NCBI RefSeq assembly: GCF_001758225.1
Contig: NZ_MAST01000053.1
Coordinates: forward strand, 150,144-214,143
Origin: Humibacillus sp. DSM 29435
Lineage (GTDB): Bacteria; Actinomycetota; Actinomycetes; Actinomycetales; Dermatophilaceae
Direction of reading: 5' to 3'
Length of the DNA stretch: 64,000 nt
The notes beneath the pieces are model-generated. The model ran no database searches. It saw only the letters and a list, made by a program, of their open reading frames with translations, and was not told the origin of the DNA. The translations under genes were made by a program, and so were the position numbers. Positions 52,512 to 61,957 of the stretch are shown piece after piece. Numbering within the stretch: position 1 is the stretch's first letter; each line of letters starts with the position of its first letter.

Positions 52512-54017
52512 ATGGCAGTGCTCTACTCGGACTACTCCCGGGCGCGGATCGGGTGGTTCTTCGGCCTGTCCGGTTGGCAGCTGGGCATCACCGCGCTGGC
52601 GTTCCTCCCGATCGCGGGGTCAATACAGCACGGGTCATGGGCGGCCGCGGGCCTCTTTGCGGTCCTGTGGGTGTTCATCGTCCTGCTCACCGTGACCCCG
52701 GTACGGGGACGCTCGGCGATCGGGTGGCTCAGCGCCTGCCTGACCTTCGCCGTGGGCGGGCTGGCCGGGTGGACTCGGTTCCGGCCGCTGGCCGCCCGCG
52801 GCGCGGCCGAGGTGCTTCAAGAGCCCGATCTACCGGGGATCCTGCAAGGAGTCGCCATCCACGACGGGCCCCCGTTCGGTGTCACATTCACCCGCACGGC
52901 GATCATCCAGGACCACCGGGCCAAGACCTGGGCGGTCACCGCAGCGATGGTCCACCCCGGGATCGGTCTGAAAGAGGCCCACGAACGGGCACGGCAAGGC
53001 GCCGGGCTCAGCGAGCTGCTGGATCTGGCCGAACGCACCGAACTGATCGACGAGGTCATCTTCGTGGTGCGCACCGTCCCAGAGGACGGCGCCGAGCGAG
53101 ACCAGTACATCAGCCGGCACCGCAAAGGCGACGGGCCGCAAGTAGCCCGTCAGGTCAACGACGACCTGCAGAACATGCTCACCACCGCCAGCGTACGAAC
53201 CGAAGCCTTCGTGACCCTGGTGGCCCCGGAGGCCCGGCTGGCCAAGCCGGCCAAAGAGGCTGGTGGCGGCGTCGATGGCCGCGCCCGGGTGCTGCTGGGC
53301 GCAGCGAGCGAGCTCGAGGCGCAGCTCCGTGGCGGGATGGGCATGACCAGCGTGAACTGGCTGACCAGCCCGCAACTGGCCCTGGCGTGCCGCACCGGGT
53401 TCGCCCCAGGAGACCGCGCCGGCATCATCGACGCTCTCACGGCGGCCAACACCGACCCCGAGGTCAACGCCGACGTGCCGTGGGCCATGGCCGGACCGTC
53501 CGGGGCCGACCCCGCCGCCCGGCACTACAGCCACGACGCCTGGAACTCGATCTCCTCGACGATCAAGTTGCCCGTCAAGGGGGCCGTCATGGGGGCACTG
53601 GCACCGGTCCTCGCCCCGACCGGCACCGGCGAACGGCGCAGCATCATGGTGGCCTACCCGATCCTGTCCCAGTCCGCCGCGCAGCGGCAGAGCGCCACGA
53701 GCGAGTGGGCCGCCGACATCGGTGACGAGATGCGTAACCGGGCCAAGGTCAAGCAGCGTTCCAAGTCCCGTGACGAGTCCGACAAGGTCCGACGTCTCGA
53801 CGCCAAGCTGGCCAGGGGTAACGCCCTGACCCGTCCGTATGCCGTGTGTACGGTGAGCGCGCCCAAGACGGCCCGCGTCGCCGAGTACGGCCGGCGCCTC
53901 GACGCCTCGGTCCGCCGGGCCGGTTTCGCGCCGCTGCGACTGGACCTGGCCCAGGACGTGGCCTTCGCCGCGTCCACCGTGCCGCTGGGTATCAGCCTCA
54001 CCAGAAAGGCCCACTGA
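52512..54017 (+). CDS. SCO6880-type membrane protein of conjugative T4SS
   Basis: The 501-residue product has two transmembrane helices near the N-terminus (about 24–65), then a large soluble region. Proteins of the SCO6880 family precede VirB4-like ATPases in actinobacterial T4SS loci and resemble the N-terminal part of VirB4 split from the ATPase. Typical segments are FTRTAIIQDHRAKTWAVTAAM and WNSISSTIKLPVKGAVMGAL. The ATG at 52512 follows AAAGGAG. It is immediately followed by the ATPase gene, as in other clusters. Confidence 0.82.
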   Translation: MAVLYSDYSRARIGWFFGLSGWQLGITALAFLPIAGSIQHGSWAAAGLFAVLWVFIVLLTVTPVRGRSAIGWLSACLTFAVGGLAGWTRFRPLAARGAAEVLQEPDLPGILQGVAIHDGPPFGVTFTRTAIIQDHRAKTWAVTAAMVHPGIGLKEAHERARQGAGLSELLDLAERTELIDEVIFVVRTVPEDGAERDQYISRHRKGDGPQVARQVNDDLQNMLTTASVRTEAFVTLVAPEARLAKPAKEAGGGVDGRARVLLGAASELEAQLRGGMGMTSVNWLTSPQLALACRTGFAPGDRAGIIDALTAANTDPEVNADVPWAMAGPSGADPAARHYSHDAWNSISSTIKLPVKGAVMGALAPVLAPTGTGERRSIMVAYPILSQSAAQRQSATSEWAADIGDEMRNRAKVKQRSKSRDESDKVRRLDAKLARGNALTRPYAVCTVSAPKTARVAEYGRRLDASVRRAGFAPLRLDLAQDVAFAASTVPLGISLTRKAH

Positions 54018-54018
54018 G

Positions 54019-55536
54019 ATGAAGGGGGTTCGCTCCGGGTCCGGTGGCCGGGACATGTCCCAGCTGCTGTCCGACTTCGGTCACGAGCTGCCCACGGTGC
54101 CCGCCCCGATCCAGGTGCCCAAGGCGGCCCGACTGTTCCGACACGCCCCCCGACGAGGGGCCCGCCGGCCCGGTCGCGGCTGGGCGCCGGCGACGGCGCC
54201 AGTCTCGACGTGGCGGATGACCAGCGACCAGGCCCCGGTGCTGTGGCCGTTCATCTCCACCCCCGGCCTGCCTCCGACCGGTGCTCAGATGGGCCCGGAC
54301 ATGCTCTCCGGGGGAGCCTTCCACGCCGACCCCATCGGGTGGGTCCTGGACGACGCCGTGCCCGTCACGAACCCCAACATCTTCAGCTTCGGCAAACCCG
54401 GACGCGGCAAGAGCGCCACCACCAAGGCGTTCTGCCTACGGATGATGGACTTCGGGTACCGCACCCTCATCCTGGGCGACCCGAAAGACGAGTATGAGGC
54501 GTTGTGCCGGTTCCTCGGCGTGCAGCCGTTCGTCATCGGCCACGGACTGGCTACCAGAATCAACCCGCTGGCTTTCGGGCCGCTGATGACCGGTTGGGAG
54601 GCCCTCAGCGCGGAGCAGGCTCAGGGCCGCGCCGCGATCGTCTTCGCCCGGTGGCTGACCCTGGTGCGCGGGCTCGTCGGCTCCCAACGGATCGGGGACC
54701 TGAAGGTGCCGTTCGGGCCTAGCGACGAGGTTGTCGTCAAGGCCGCCCTACAGCACCTGACCGGGTACAGCCACGGCCAGTCCCACCTGCGCGAGACCAC
54801 CATCCCCGCTCTGTGGCACCTGTTGAACACCCCGTCCGCGCAGCTGGTCGAGCAATGCCGCTACGCCGACGAACGACACTTCCTCGACGGCACGAGGCTG
54901 TTGCGCGACGCTCTGGGCCAGCTGGTCGACGGCGCCCTGGCGGGGCTGTTCGATGACCACACCACCATCGAGGTCGACTGGGGCGCGCCCATCCAGTCCC
55001 TGAGCCTGTCCCGGCTCGAACCGCTGGGCGATGAGGCCGTCGGGATTGCCTTGACCTGCCTGAACTCCTGGGGCCGCGGGATGCGCGAGATGGCCGCCCC
55101 GGGAGATCTGCGGGTGGTGGTGCGTGACGAGTCCTGGAAGCAGCTGCGCCTGGGTACCGAAGCGGTCAAGAGCTTCGACGCGGACCTACGCCTGAGCCGC
55201 CGCGACGGCGACATCCAGTTCGCGATCGCCCACAAACCCTCAGACCTGCTCTCCGCCGGGGACAGCGGCTCCCAGGCCGTCGCGATCGCCAAAGACCTGC
55301 TGCACCTGGCCGACATCAAGATCCTGCACGGGCAAGACCTCGGCGTCGCCCAAGAGCTGGAGAGCATGCTCGGGCTCGGGGCACTGGCGCGCGACCAGGT
55401 CACGCGGTGGGCCATGCAAGGCAAAGGTCGAGCACTGTGGTGCGTCGGTGACCAGTTGTACAAGGTCCAGACCGTGCTCACCCCGGTGGAGAAGGCCCTG
55501 ACCTACACCAACGAGAACATCGCCAGCGCCGCGTGA
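54019..55536 (+). CDS. VirB4-like T4SS ATPase
   Basis: The 505-residue product carries Walker A GKPGRGKS at 125–132 and VVVRDESWK in the Walker B position (DE retained), followed by LRLSRRDGDIQFAIAHKPSDLLSAG, typical of the VirB4/TraC ATPase core. VirB4 energises substrate transport and pilus biogenesis. It is shorter than full VirB4 because the N-terminal half is provided by the SCO6880-type protein. A good AAAGG ribosome site is present. Confidence 0.86.
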   Translation: MKGVRSGSGGRDMSQLLSDFGHELPTVPAPIQVPKAARLFRHAPRRGARRPGRGWAPATAPVSTWRMTSDQAPVLWPFISTPGLPPTGAQMGPDMLSGGAFHADPIGWVLDDAVPVTNPNIFSFGKPGRGKSATTKAFCLRMMDFGYRTLILGDPKDEYEALCRFLGVQPFVIGHGLATRINPLAFGPLMTGWEALSAEQAQGRAAIVFARWLTLVRGLVGSQRIGDLKVPFGPSDEVVVKAALQHLTGYSHGQSHLRETTIPALWHLLNTPSAQLVEQCRYADERHFLDGTRLLRDALGQLVDGALAGLFDDHTTIEVDWGAPIQSLSLSRLEPLGDEAVGIALTCLNSWGRGMREMAAPGDLRVVVRDESWKQLRLGTEAVKSFDADLRLSRRDGDIQFAIAHKPSDLLSAGDSGSQAVAIAKDLLHLADIKILHGQDLGVAQELESMLGLGALARDQVTRWAMQGKGRALWCVGDQLYKVQTVLTPVEKALTYTNENIASAA

Positions 55537-55549
55537 ACCGGCCACCGTC

Positions 55550-57127
55550 GTGAAGAAGATCCTGGCCGTCCTACTGATCCTGTTCGCGTTGCCGCTCGGG
55601 GTGGCCGTCATGATCGCCGCCGCCGCGACCCCCGCTATCGGCGAGGAGCTGCGCACCATCTCGTGTGCGGGGCAGATCCCGCCCACCGGGGACTGGCGGC
55701 CACCGTTCCAGCAGGCCTACGTCAAGACCTCCGGGTTCGGCGAGCGTTACCACCCCGTGTACCACAAGTGGGTCCTGCACGACGGGGTCGACCTGGTCTC
55801 CCAACCCGGCCCCGGACCCGTAGTGGCGATCGCCGCTGGCCGGGTCGCCTTCGCCGGGCCCACCACCGACGGGTGGGGCAACGCCGTCGATGTCGAACAC
55901 GCCGGCGGGATCGTCAGCCGCTACGCCCACCTATCCTCCGTGAGCGTCTCCACCGGGCAGGTTCTCCCAATCGGGCAGAAGGTCGGTGTCGAAGGCACCA
56001 CCGGCGCTTCTACCGGCACACACCTGCACCTGCGCATCCACATCAACGGTAAGCCCGTTGACCCAGTCGACTTCATGGCGCAACACGGGGCACCCCTGAC
56101 CGGGGGCGCTGTCGCACCCAGCGTCACCACCGACCCGACAACGAACCCCGCGGCGCCCCCGCCCAGCCTGCCCGTCGGGGTCGCTGAAGGCGGGATCGGG
56201 TTCCCCCTGCCCGGGCCAGGAACCCCCCGACAAAACTCTATGACCGCACCGGCCCTGCCCATCCTGGAAGACATCAAACGGCTCTACGTCGCGGCCGCGA
56301 ACACCTACAAGCTGCCCTGGACCCTGCTCGCCGGTATCGGGATGGAGGAGACCGGCCACGGCAGGAACAACGCCACCTCCAGTGCCGGCGCCCAAGGGCT
56401 GATGCAGTTCATGCCGGCCACCTGGGCCACCATGGGCCTCGACGGTGACGGAGACGGCCGCGCCGACATCCACAACGACGCCGACAGCATCTTCTCGGCC
56501 GCGAACTACCTGACCAAGTCCGGCGTCGCTAGCGGCCCCACCGGCGTGACCACCGCGATCCTGGCCTACAACCACGCCACCTGGTACGTCAACGACGTGC
56601 TGTTCTACGCGCGGGCCTACGGTGGCGGGACCGTACTGGGCGACCCCACCGACTGCGGAACCACCGGCGAAGGAGACCCGGCGCTTCCTCCACTGACGAA
56701 CGACCGCCTGCAGACGGTGTTGACCTGGGCCGGTCAACAAACCGGTGACGCCTACGTGATGGGCGCCAACGGACCGAACGCCTGGGACTGCTCATCGCTG
56801 GTTCAGAACGCCTATGCCCGAGTGAAGATCACCATGCCACGAACCGCCGGCGCGCAACGGGACTGGCTCGCCAAAGGCAACGGGTCCCGCGTCCAGCCCG
56901 GACAGGAACGACCCGGGGACCTCATCTTCTGGGACTCCTACCTCGGACCTGCCCGGATCGGACACGTTGTCATGGTCTGGGACCCGGCCAGTAAGAGCAC
57001 CATCGAAGCCCGCTCCACCCGCGACGGGGTCGGACACTTCAGCTACGAAGGTGAACAGGGCCGGGCGCACATCTTCGAGATCTGGCGAGTCGGGAACATG
57101 TCCGACCAGCCCACCACCACCTCATGA
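55550..57127 (+). CDS. Three-domain cell-wall hydrolase (M23–SLT–NlpC/P60)
   Basis: The 525-residue product probably opens gaps in peptidoglycan for the transfer channel. After a signal peptide/anchor (1–30) come: an M23 endopeptidase domain (about 60–175) with GFGERYHP, HDGVD and HLHLRI; a lytic transglycosylase (SLT) domain (about 235–345) with the catalytic Glu in GMEETGHG and GAQGLMQFMPATW; and an NlpC/P60 domain (about 375–500) with Cys in WDCSSLV and His in GHVVMVW. All three active sites look intact. Triple fusion is unusual; two-domain versions are common in conjugative systems. Confidence 0.88.
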   Translation: MKKILAVLLILFALPLGVAVMIAAAATPAIGEELRTISCAGQIPPTGDWRPPFQQAYVKTSGFGERYHPVYHKWVLHDGVDLVSQPGPGPVVAIAAGRVAFAGPTTDGWGNAVDVEHAGGIVSRYAHLSSVSVSTGQVLPIGQKVGVEGTTGASTGTHLHLRIHINGKPVDPVDFMAQHGAPLTGGAVAPSVTTDPTTNPAAPPPSLPVGVAEGGIGFPLPGPGTPRQNSMTAPALPILEDIKRLYVAAANTYKLPWTLLAGIGMEETGHGRNNATSSAGAQGLMQFMPATWATMGLDGDGDGRADIHNDADSIFSAANYLTKSGVASGPTGVTTAILAYNHATWYVNDVLFYARAYGGGTVLGDPTDCGTTGEGDPALPPLTNDRLQTVLTWAGQQTGDAYVMGANGPNAWDCSSLVQNAYARVKITMPRTAGAQRDWLAKGNGSRVQPGQERPGDLIFWDSYLGPARIGHVVMVWDPASKSTIEARSTRDGVGHFSYEGEQGRAHIFEIWRVGNMSDQPTTTS

Positions 57128-57501
57128 CCGCCGATCCGAACGACCGGGTCAGCCGCGAGGAGAGCTTACACGCGCGTCGAGCCCAACAGCAACAAGACGT
57201 CGACCAACGCGAGGCCGTAGACCGTCTCGAGCGTCGTCGTGCCCAGGAGGTGAACGTCGAGGAGCCAGACGACCTGCCGGCCCCGCGCCCGGGTGAGGAC
57301 CCGGCTCAGCCCAGCTACCACTGGCACTCGGTGGTGCGGCAACGAGGTTGGGAGCAACCCACTCTCGATGGCACCAACGGCGGCCAGGACCCGCACGCCT
57401 GGCTCTGGCGCCACCAGCAAGAACACCACCGGCGCCACCGTCCGCGCCTCGACACGGCAACCGCGCCGCCCCAACTGCAACAAGGGCGCCCGAACCGGTA
57501 G
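57124..57501 (+). CDS. Small hydrophilic protein of the transfer operon
   Basis: The 125-residue product is rich in Gln, Arg, Asp and Pro, with no membrane segment. A segment WLWRHQQEHHRRH is the most distinctive. It overlaps the hydrolase gene by 4 bases. No family is recognised; it may be a cytoplasmic accessory factor. Confidence 0.6.
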   Translation: MTADPNDRVSREESLHARRAQQQQDVDQREAVDRLERRRAQEVNVEEPDDLPAPRPGEDPAQPSYHWHSVVRQRGWEQPTLDGTNGGQDPHAWLWRHQQEHHRRHRPRLDTATAPPQLQQGRPNR

Positions 57502-57636
57502 ACCCCGCGACTACCCCGGGATCGAGCGGCCTGCCTATCAGCCAGCAAGCCACCCGGTGACGGCTCAAGAGTTATTCACCAAGGCGTGACTGACCGCCCG
57601 ATGAACCACCACGGCTTAGGTGGAAGAGGAGGCACC

Positions 57637-58089
57637 ATGCAACAGTCACGCCGCACCAACCCCTATCCACTCACCTGGGAGATCCCTTGTGCCGTAACGT
57701 TAGCCGTTCTACTACTGCTCGTGCTCGGAGTGCACGCCGGGCGCACCGTCGCGAACATGCTCGCCGGGGCCGGGATCACCTGGCCAGCCAGCGACAAACT
57801 GATCACCAGCCTGCCCGGCGTGCTCGGTGGCGATGCGGCAGCCGGTCTGACCCCCCAGCCCGACCTCGTCGCTGCACCCAGGGCGACCCAGGTTTGGATC
57901 GCCCTCACCGAGGCGATCTCCCTGGCGCTGATGCTCTGGGCCGGAACGATCAGCTTGCTTCGGTGGGGCCCGGGCCGCATGCGTGGCATGGCGACCCGCG
58001 CCGAGGTCGAGAACCTCCTCGGCCGGCGCCGGCTGCGCCGCTCCGCATCGGTCATCCGGCCTGACCTCTACGGAAAGAACCGCGCATGA
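57637..58089 (+). CDS. Membrane protein preceding the coupling protein
   Basis: The 150-residue product has two hydrophobic helices (about 15–37 and 85–107) with an extracytoplasmic loop, then a basic tail (MRGMATRAEVENLLGRRRLRRSASVIRPD). The tail resembles the N-terminal membrane part of TraG/VirD4 coupling proteins, and the coupling protein gene that follows lacks one, so it looks like a split membrane anchor. The ATG at 57637 has GGAGG five bases upstream, better than the GTG at 57586. Its stop overlaps the next gene by 4 bases. Confidence 0.72.
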   Translation: MQQSRRTNPYPLTWEIPCAVTLAVLLLLVLGVHAGRTVANMLAGAGITWPASDKLITSLPGVLGGDAAAGLTPQPDLVAAPRATQVWIALTEAISLALMLWAGTISLLRWGPGRMRGMATRAEVENLLGRRRLRRSASVIRPDLYGKNRA

Positions 58090-59561
58090 AGATGCCGCCA
58101 AAGTTCCAACCCCACCAGGTCGGCTGGCCCCTCGGCACCGCCTGGCAGCCGAGGAGCGGCCCACTATTCGTGCCGTGGGACCGCACCGCCGGCGTCATCG
58201 GCCCGCAGGGCAGCGGGAAAACCCTCGACCTGCTCATCCCCGCCCTGCTAGCGGCCCCCGGTGCTGCGCTGGTGACCCTGACCAAGCTCGACGACCTGCT
58301 GCTCAGCTTCACCGCCCGGTCCGCCAACGACCGGCCCTGCGTCGTGCTCGACCCGTTCGGCCTGGCACAAGGCCTACCCGAACTGGTGTGGGACCCGATC
58401 GAGGGGTGCGTCGACCCGATGGTCGCCGAACGACGGGCCAAGGCGTTCACCGCCGGCACCGTCAAAGGGGCCGTGGCCGGCGGCCACGGTGATGACTCCG
58501 CCCGGTTCTACGCCGCCGAGGCCGCCAAGGTGCTCATGACGTTCTTCCACGCTGCCGCATTGACCGGGCGCACCCTGCAGGACGTGCTGCGCTGGGTGGC
58601 CAACCCCCTCAGCGCGACCGACCCCACCGAGGTTCTGCGCGAACACCCCCACGCCGCACCCTTCTGGCACGGGTTGCTCAACGGCGCCCTTAACGGTGAT
58701 GACCGCACGGCCGGCAACACCGTCACCACCGTGCAGCAGGCCATGTCCTTGTTCTTCCAAGAACCCATCCGTCGCCGCTGCGTCCCCCGACTCGGACACC
58801 CCGGAACCGACATCGCCGAACTCATCCGCCGCGGCGGCACCATCTACCTCCTGGGCCGTGAAGACCCTTACGCCAGCGCGTCCCCGTTGATGACTGCCGT
58901 TGCCGAACACGTCCTGGACACTGCTCTCGCCGCCGCGAACAGCTCACCGTGGGGCCGGCTCTGCCCGCCCCTGCTCGCCTGCCTGGACGAGCTTCCCTCC
59001 ACCGCACCACTACCGACGCTGCGCACCCGGATGGCCAACGAGCGGGCGTTAGGTCTCTCGTTCATCTGGGCCGCGCAGACCCGCCCCCAGCTCACAGCCA
59101 TTTTCGGCGAGCAAGAAGCCCGCACCCTGCTGGGCCTGACGAACAACCTCATCCTGTTCGGCGGCAGCAAAGACGTCGCCTTCAACCAGGAGATCAGCGA
59201 CCTGCTGGGCCCGGTCCGCATCTCCCGAACCACCTGGCAGTCCGGGCAGATGGCCGGGCGCAACGTCGTCGGCGAGGACATTCCCATCCTCACCGGCGCC
59301 GAGGTGAGGCAACTGCAGGAGGGCCGGGCCCTGGTCGTGGCCGAGAACGGAAAACCCATCATCGCCAAGCTCCGTCGCTGCATCAAAGGCCCTGCCGGGC
59401 GAGAACTCCTCGCTCAACAAGCTGACACCCGCGCGAAGCTGGTCGCGAACCACCGCCTGACCATCAGCCCGGAAGATCGCGCCATCGCCGCCCTCGCCGA
59501 AGCGCGCCGGCACGGCCTTTCCGACACTGACCGAGCCCAGCCGCACGAGCTGCAATCATGA
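58086..59561 (+). CDS. VirD4/TraG-type coupling protein ATPase
   Basis: Type IV coupling proteins bring the relaxosome to the secretion channel. The 491-residue product has Walker A GPQGSGKT at 39–46, a strand ALVTLTKLDDLL near 65, LLACLDELPSTAPLPTLRT as Walker B, and FIWAAQTRPQL typical of TraG/TraD C-terminal cores. It lacks a membrane anchor, which the preceding gene probably supplies. It overlaps the next gene by 4 bases. No relaxase gene is adjacent. Confidence 0.87.
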   Translation: MKMPPKFQPHQVGWPLGTAWQPRSGPLFVPWDRTAGVIGPQGSGKTLDLLIPALLAAPGAALVTLTKLDDLLLSFTARSANDRPCVVLDPFGLAQGLPELVWDPIEGCVDPMVAERRAKAFTAGTVKGAVAGGHGDDSARFYAAEAAKVLMTFFHAAALTGRTLQDVLRWVANPLSATDPTEVLREHPHAAPFWHGLLNGALNGDDRTAGNTVTTVQQAMSLFFQEPIRRRCVPRLGHPGTDIAELIRRGGTIYLLGREDPYASASPLMTAVAEHVLDTALAAANSSPWGRLCPPLLACLDELPSTAPLPTLRTRMANERALGLSFIWAAQTRPQLTAIFGEQEARTLLGLTNNLILFGGSKDVAFNQEISDLLGPVRISRTTWQSGQMAGRNVVGEDIPILTGAEVRQLQEGRALVVAENGKPIIAKLRRCIKGPAGRELLAQQADTRAKLVANHRLTISPEDRAIAALAEARRHGLSDTDRAQPHELQS

Positions 59562-60241
59562 GCGGCAACCCCGGCGCGAAGCAGCTGCGCCCAGCCCCGA
59601 TGCTGCGCCCCTTCCCCGAACCGGGCCGCGGACTGCTCCAGTGCTACCGCGAGCTTGACCTCGCCCTGAACGGAACCAAGGAGCAACAGCAGGCTCTCGG
59701 CAACCTGCGGATGCTACCCAGACCGTGGGAGCCCTCCAGTGTCCGCCATCCCCTCCTGCGTCACGAGTTATGGGTCTGGCTCGAAGCCGCCGTTACCTGG
59801 CACAACATCGAATACGTCTGGGACGTCTCCATGGCCATCCCCGCCTGCTGGCCCGAGCACCCGCACCTGGTCCACGAGATCGCCGTCCTAACCGACCAAC
59901 GACACCGGGCCGGTCTCAGCCTGACCAGTGACCACCTCGAGGAATGGCACCGCTACGCCCTACCCGCTTTCACCGAACGCATGCGAGCCCGCACCAAGAC
60001 CCACTGCGAAGACGGCCACCAAGAATGGCCCGCCCGCGGTCGCTTCTCCCGCCACGTCGCCGAAGACGCCGTCACACACCGACGAGAACAGTTCGCCCGC
60101 GACGAAGCCGGCCTCCAACGACCCGCCGACCCGTCCGATGACTCCGGCCCGCGACTGCGGGTCGTCGAGGGAGACACCCCACCGTCACCAGACAGCGACG
60201 AGCCGCCCTATGACCCCCACACCGGGGAAGTCCTCGATTAA
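59558..60241 (+). CDS. DUF4913-like protein
   Basis: The 227-residue product has the DUF4913-like pattern of conserved Trp and His residues (LWVWLEAAVTWHNIEYVWDVS, CWPEHPHLVHEIAVLTDQRH, LEEWHRYALPAFTERM) and a Pro/Asp-rich C-terminus. Proteins of this type regularly follow the coupling protein in actinobacterial conjugative elements. The function is unknown. It ends the T4SS operon. Confidence 0.75.
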   Translation: MSGNPGAKQLRPAPMLRPFPEPGRGLLQCYRELDLALNGTKEQQQALGNLRMLPRPWEPSSVRHPLLRHELWVWLEAAVTWHNIEYVWDVSMAIPACWPEHPHLVHEIAVLTDQRHRAGLSLTSDHLEEWHRYALPAFTERMRARTKTHCEDGHQEWPARGRFSRHVAEDAVTHRREQFARDEAGLQRPADPSDDSGPRLRVVEGDTPPSPDSDEPPYDPHTGEVLD

Positions 60242-60372
60242 CGGCAAACAGGGCTGGTACGCGGACCGATCCGATCTGCTCTTCGAAATGTAGCGAATGT
60301 AAAAACCTATAAAAGGAATGTGAGGGAAGGTCTACCAACCCGTTCAGGCCCTCCTTCGGGGCCTCGCCCCCG

Positions 60373-61545
60373 GTGCTGGCCGGGCGCGCCGAGGAGCTCG
60401 AGGTCTTTACCGATGCCCTTGATGCCGGCCCTGGCGCGCCCGGTCGGGCGATGCTGGTGACCGGTCCTCGCGGGTCAGGTAAAACGGTCATGCTCAACGC
60501 GTTGGAGGATGCTGCGCGGCAGCGAGGCTGGCTGGTGATCTCGCAGACTGCGCGTCGAGGCGTCGCTGATGAGATCCGCGACACCCAGCTGCCGGCCCTG
60601 CTGGGTGCGTACGCGGATGACGCCATCGAGAACCACGTCACGGGTGCGAACGTGAGCCTGCCCGGGATCGGGGGAGGGATGACCCGGACCCGCACCGAGA
60701 ACTACCCGGTGACGCCCTCGTTTCGGTTCTACCTGGAGAAGCTCACCGACGCTTTGAGCCCGGGTCTGGGCGTGGTGCTGTCCTTGGATGAGCTCCACCC
60801 TGGAGCAGGGCAGGATCTAGAGAGGATCACCCAGGCGGTGCAGCACGCGTTCCGAGAAGACCGGCAAGTTGCCCTCGTAGCGGCGGGGCTACCGCTTGCG
60901 GTAGATGACCTGCTGACGGTGCCAGGGATGACGTTCATCCGTCGTGCAGAACGCTTTTCCATGAAGGACGTTCCACTACCCGATGTGCGATACGCGATTC
61001 AGATTCCGATTGAACAAGCCGGCAGGCGCATCACGCCCGAAGCACTTGAGGTGCTCGCCGAGGGGTACTCCTTCCTGGTGCAGTTGGTCGGGTACCACGC
61101 CTGGAACTCCAACCGTGAGCACGACGTGATCAGCCTGGCTGACGCCCACGTGGGTGTCGACAAAGCAGTCGCCCGGCTGGGGCGACTGGTACACGAAGCA
61201 GCCCTGAAAGACATCTCCGACGTTGACCGCGCGTTCGTGACAGCGATGGCCGTCGACGAGGGCCCCAGCCGTATCTCCGATGTCGCCACCCGGCTCGGCA
61301 CGGACGGCAACAACGCCAACCAGTACCGCCGCCGCCTGATCGAAGCCGAACTTATCGAACCCGCCGGCCATGGCCTCGTCCAGTTCACGTTGCCCCATCT
61401 AAGAGATCATCTACGCAGCCGTTACCTGCCGTTGGTAGACGACGCCTCAGAGGATCTCCCCGCGCCGCCTCGATTATCTGGCGCCGGTCACCAGCGACAG
61501 GCCATTGTCGTGCCGAGACACGAGCGCGACCGCCCACGGAGATGA
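60373..61545 (+). CDS. AAA-type ATPase (Orc1/Cdc6-like, COG1672-type)
   Basis: The 390-residue product has Walker A GPRGSGKT at 31–38, Walker B VVLSLDELH near 137, a sensor region VALVAAGLPLAV and a C-terminal winged-helix region (ISDVATRLGTDGNNANQYRRRLIE). Such ATPases occur in mobile elements and archaeal/bacterial Orc-like families. The first possible start is the GTG at 60373, but codons upstream still look conserved (NPFRPSFGASPP, 60337–60372) and no start codon exists in that frame. The annotated product may therefore be N-terminally shortened by a frameshift. Confidence 0.78.
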   Translation: MLAGRAEELEVFTDALDAGPGAPGRAMLVTGPRGSGKTVMLNALEDAARQRGWLVISQTARRGVADEIRDTQLPALLGAYADDAIENHVTGANVSLPGIGGGMTRTRTENYPVTPSFRFYLEKLTDALSPGLGVVLSLDELHPGAGQDLERITQAVQHAFREDRQVALVAAGLPLAVDDLLTVPGMTFIRRAERFSMKDVPLPDVRYAIQIPIEQAGRRITPEALEVLAEGYSFLVQLVGYHAWNSNREHDVISLADAHVGVDKAVARLGRLVHEAALKDISDVDRAFVTAMAVDEGPSRISDVATRLGTDGNNANQYRRRLIEAELIEPAGHGLVQFTLPHLRDHLRSRYLPLVDDASEDLPAPPRLSGAGHQRQAIVVPRHERDRPRR

Positions 61546-61957
61546 CCTCCGCAGCGCGTCCCACGCTCTCCTGCTCTCGTCCTGGTGATCAGGTCGACGG
61601 GGTGAGCAGGTCGTTCGACCCAGACGGTAACCGCGGCGTGCGCGATGGCTATGACCGTGAGATCCGAACGCGTTTGTCGCTCGGTTCCAGACGCACCCCC
61701 GCAGACACCTCGGCGTGTATCGCTGAGATTTGAACGCACTCAGGGGGTTGCGCCTCCACGCAACCTGTAACGACTGCCGGTGCTACCGCTCGGCGCCAGG
61801 AGCTGTCCGGGTTTACCGGTCATGCCGATGGTCGGACGTTGCCCGGAGCCGGTTTTCCGTCGCGTCTCTCCGCCGTCTCTCGACGTGCCTGACACCGGCA
61901 GGTGCGCGGTGGCGGCGGCAATGGCCGCACGCTCGTGAGCGGGTGGATGATGGTTGC
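61546..61957. other. Gap between AAA ATPase and acetyltransferase
   Basis: About 410 bases with no gene I can support. The long frame that runs in from 61730 is merely upstream of the acetyltransferase start. No repeat or hairpin stood out. Confidence 0.45.

Noticed and set aside
61730..61957. N-terminal extension of the acetyltransferase from the ATG at 61730
   Set aside because: The extra residues are Arg/Cys-rich with no fold. The GTG at 61958 gives the standard GNAT length.
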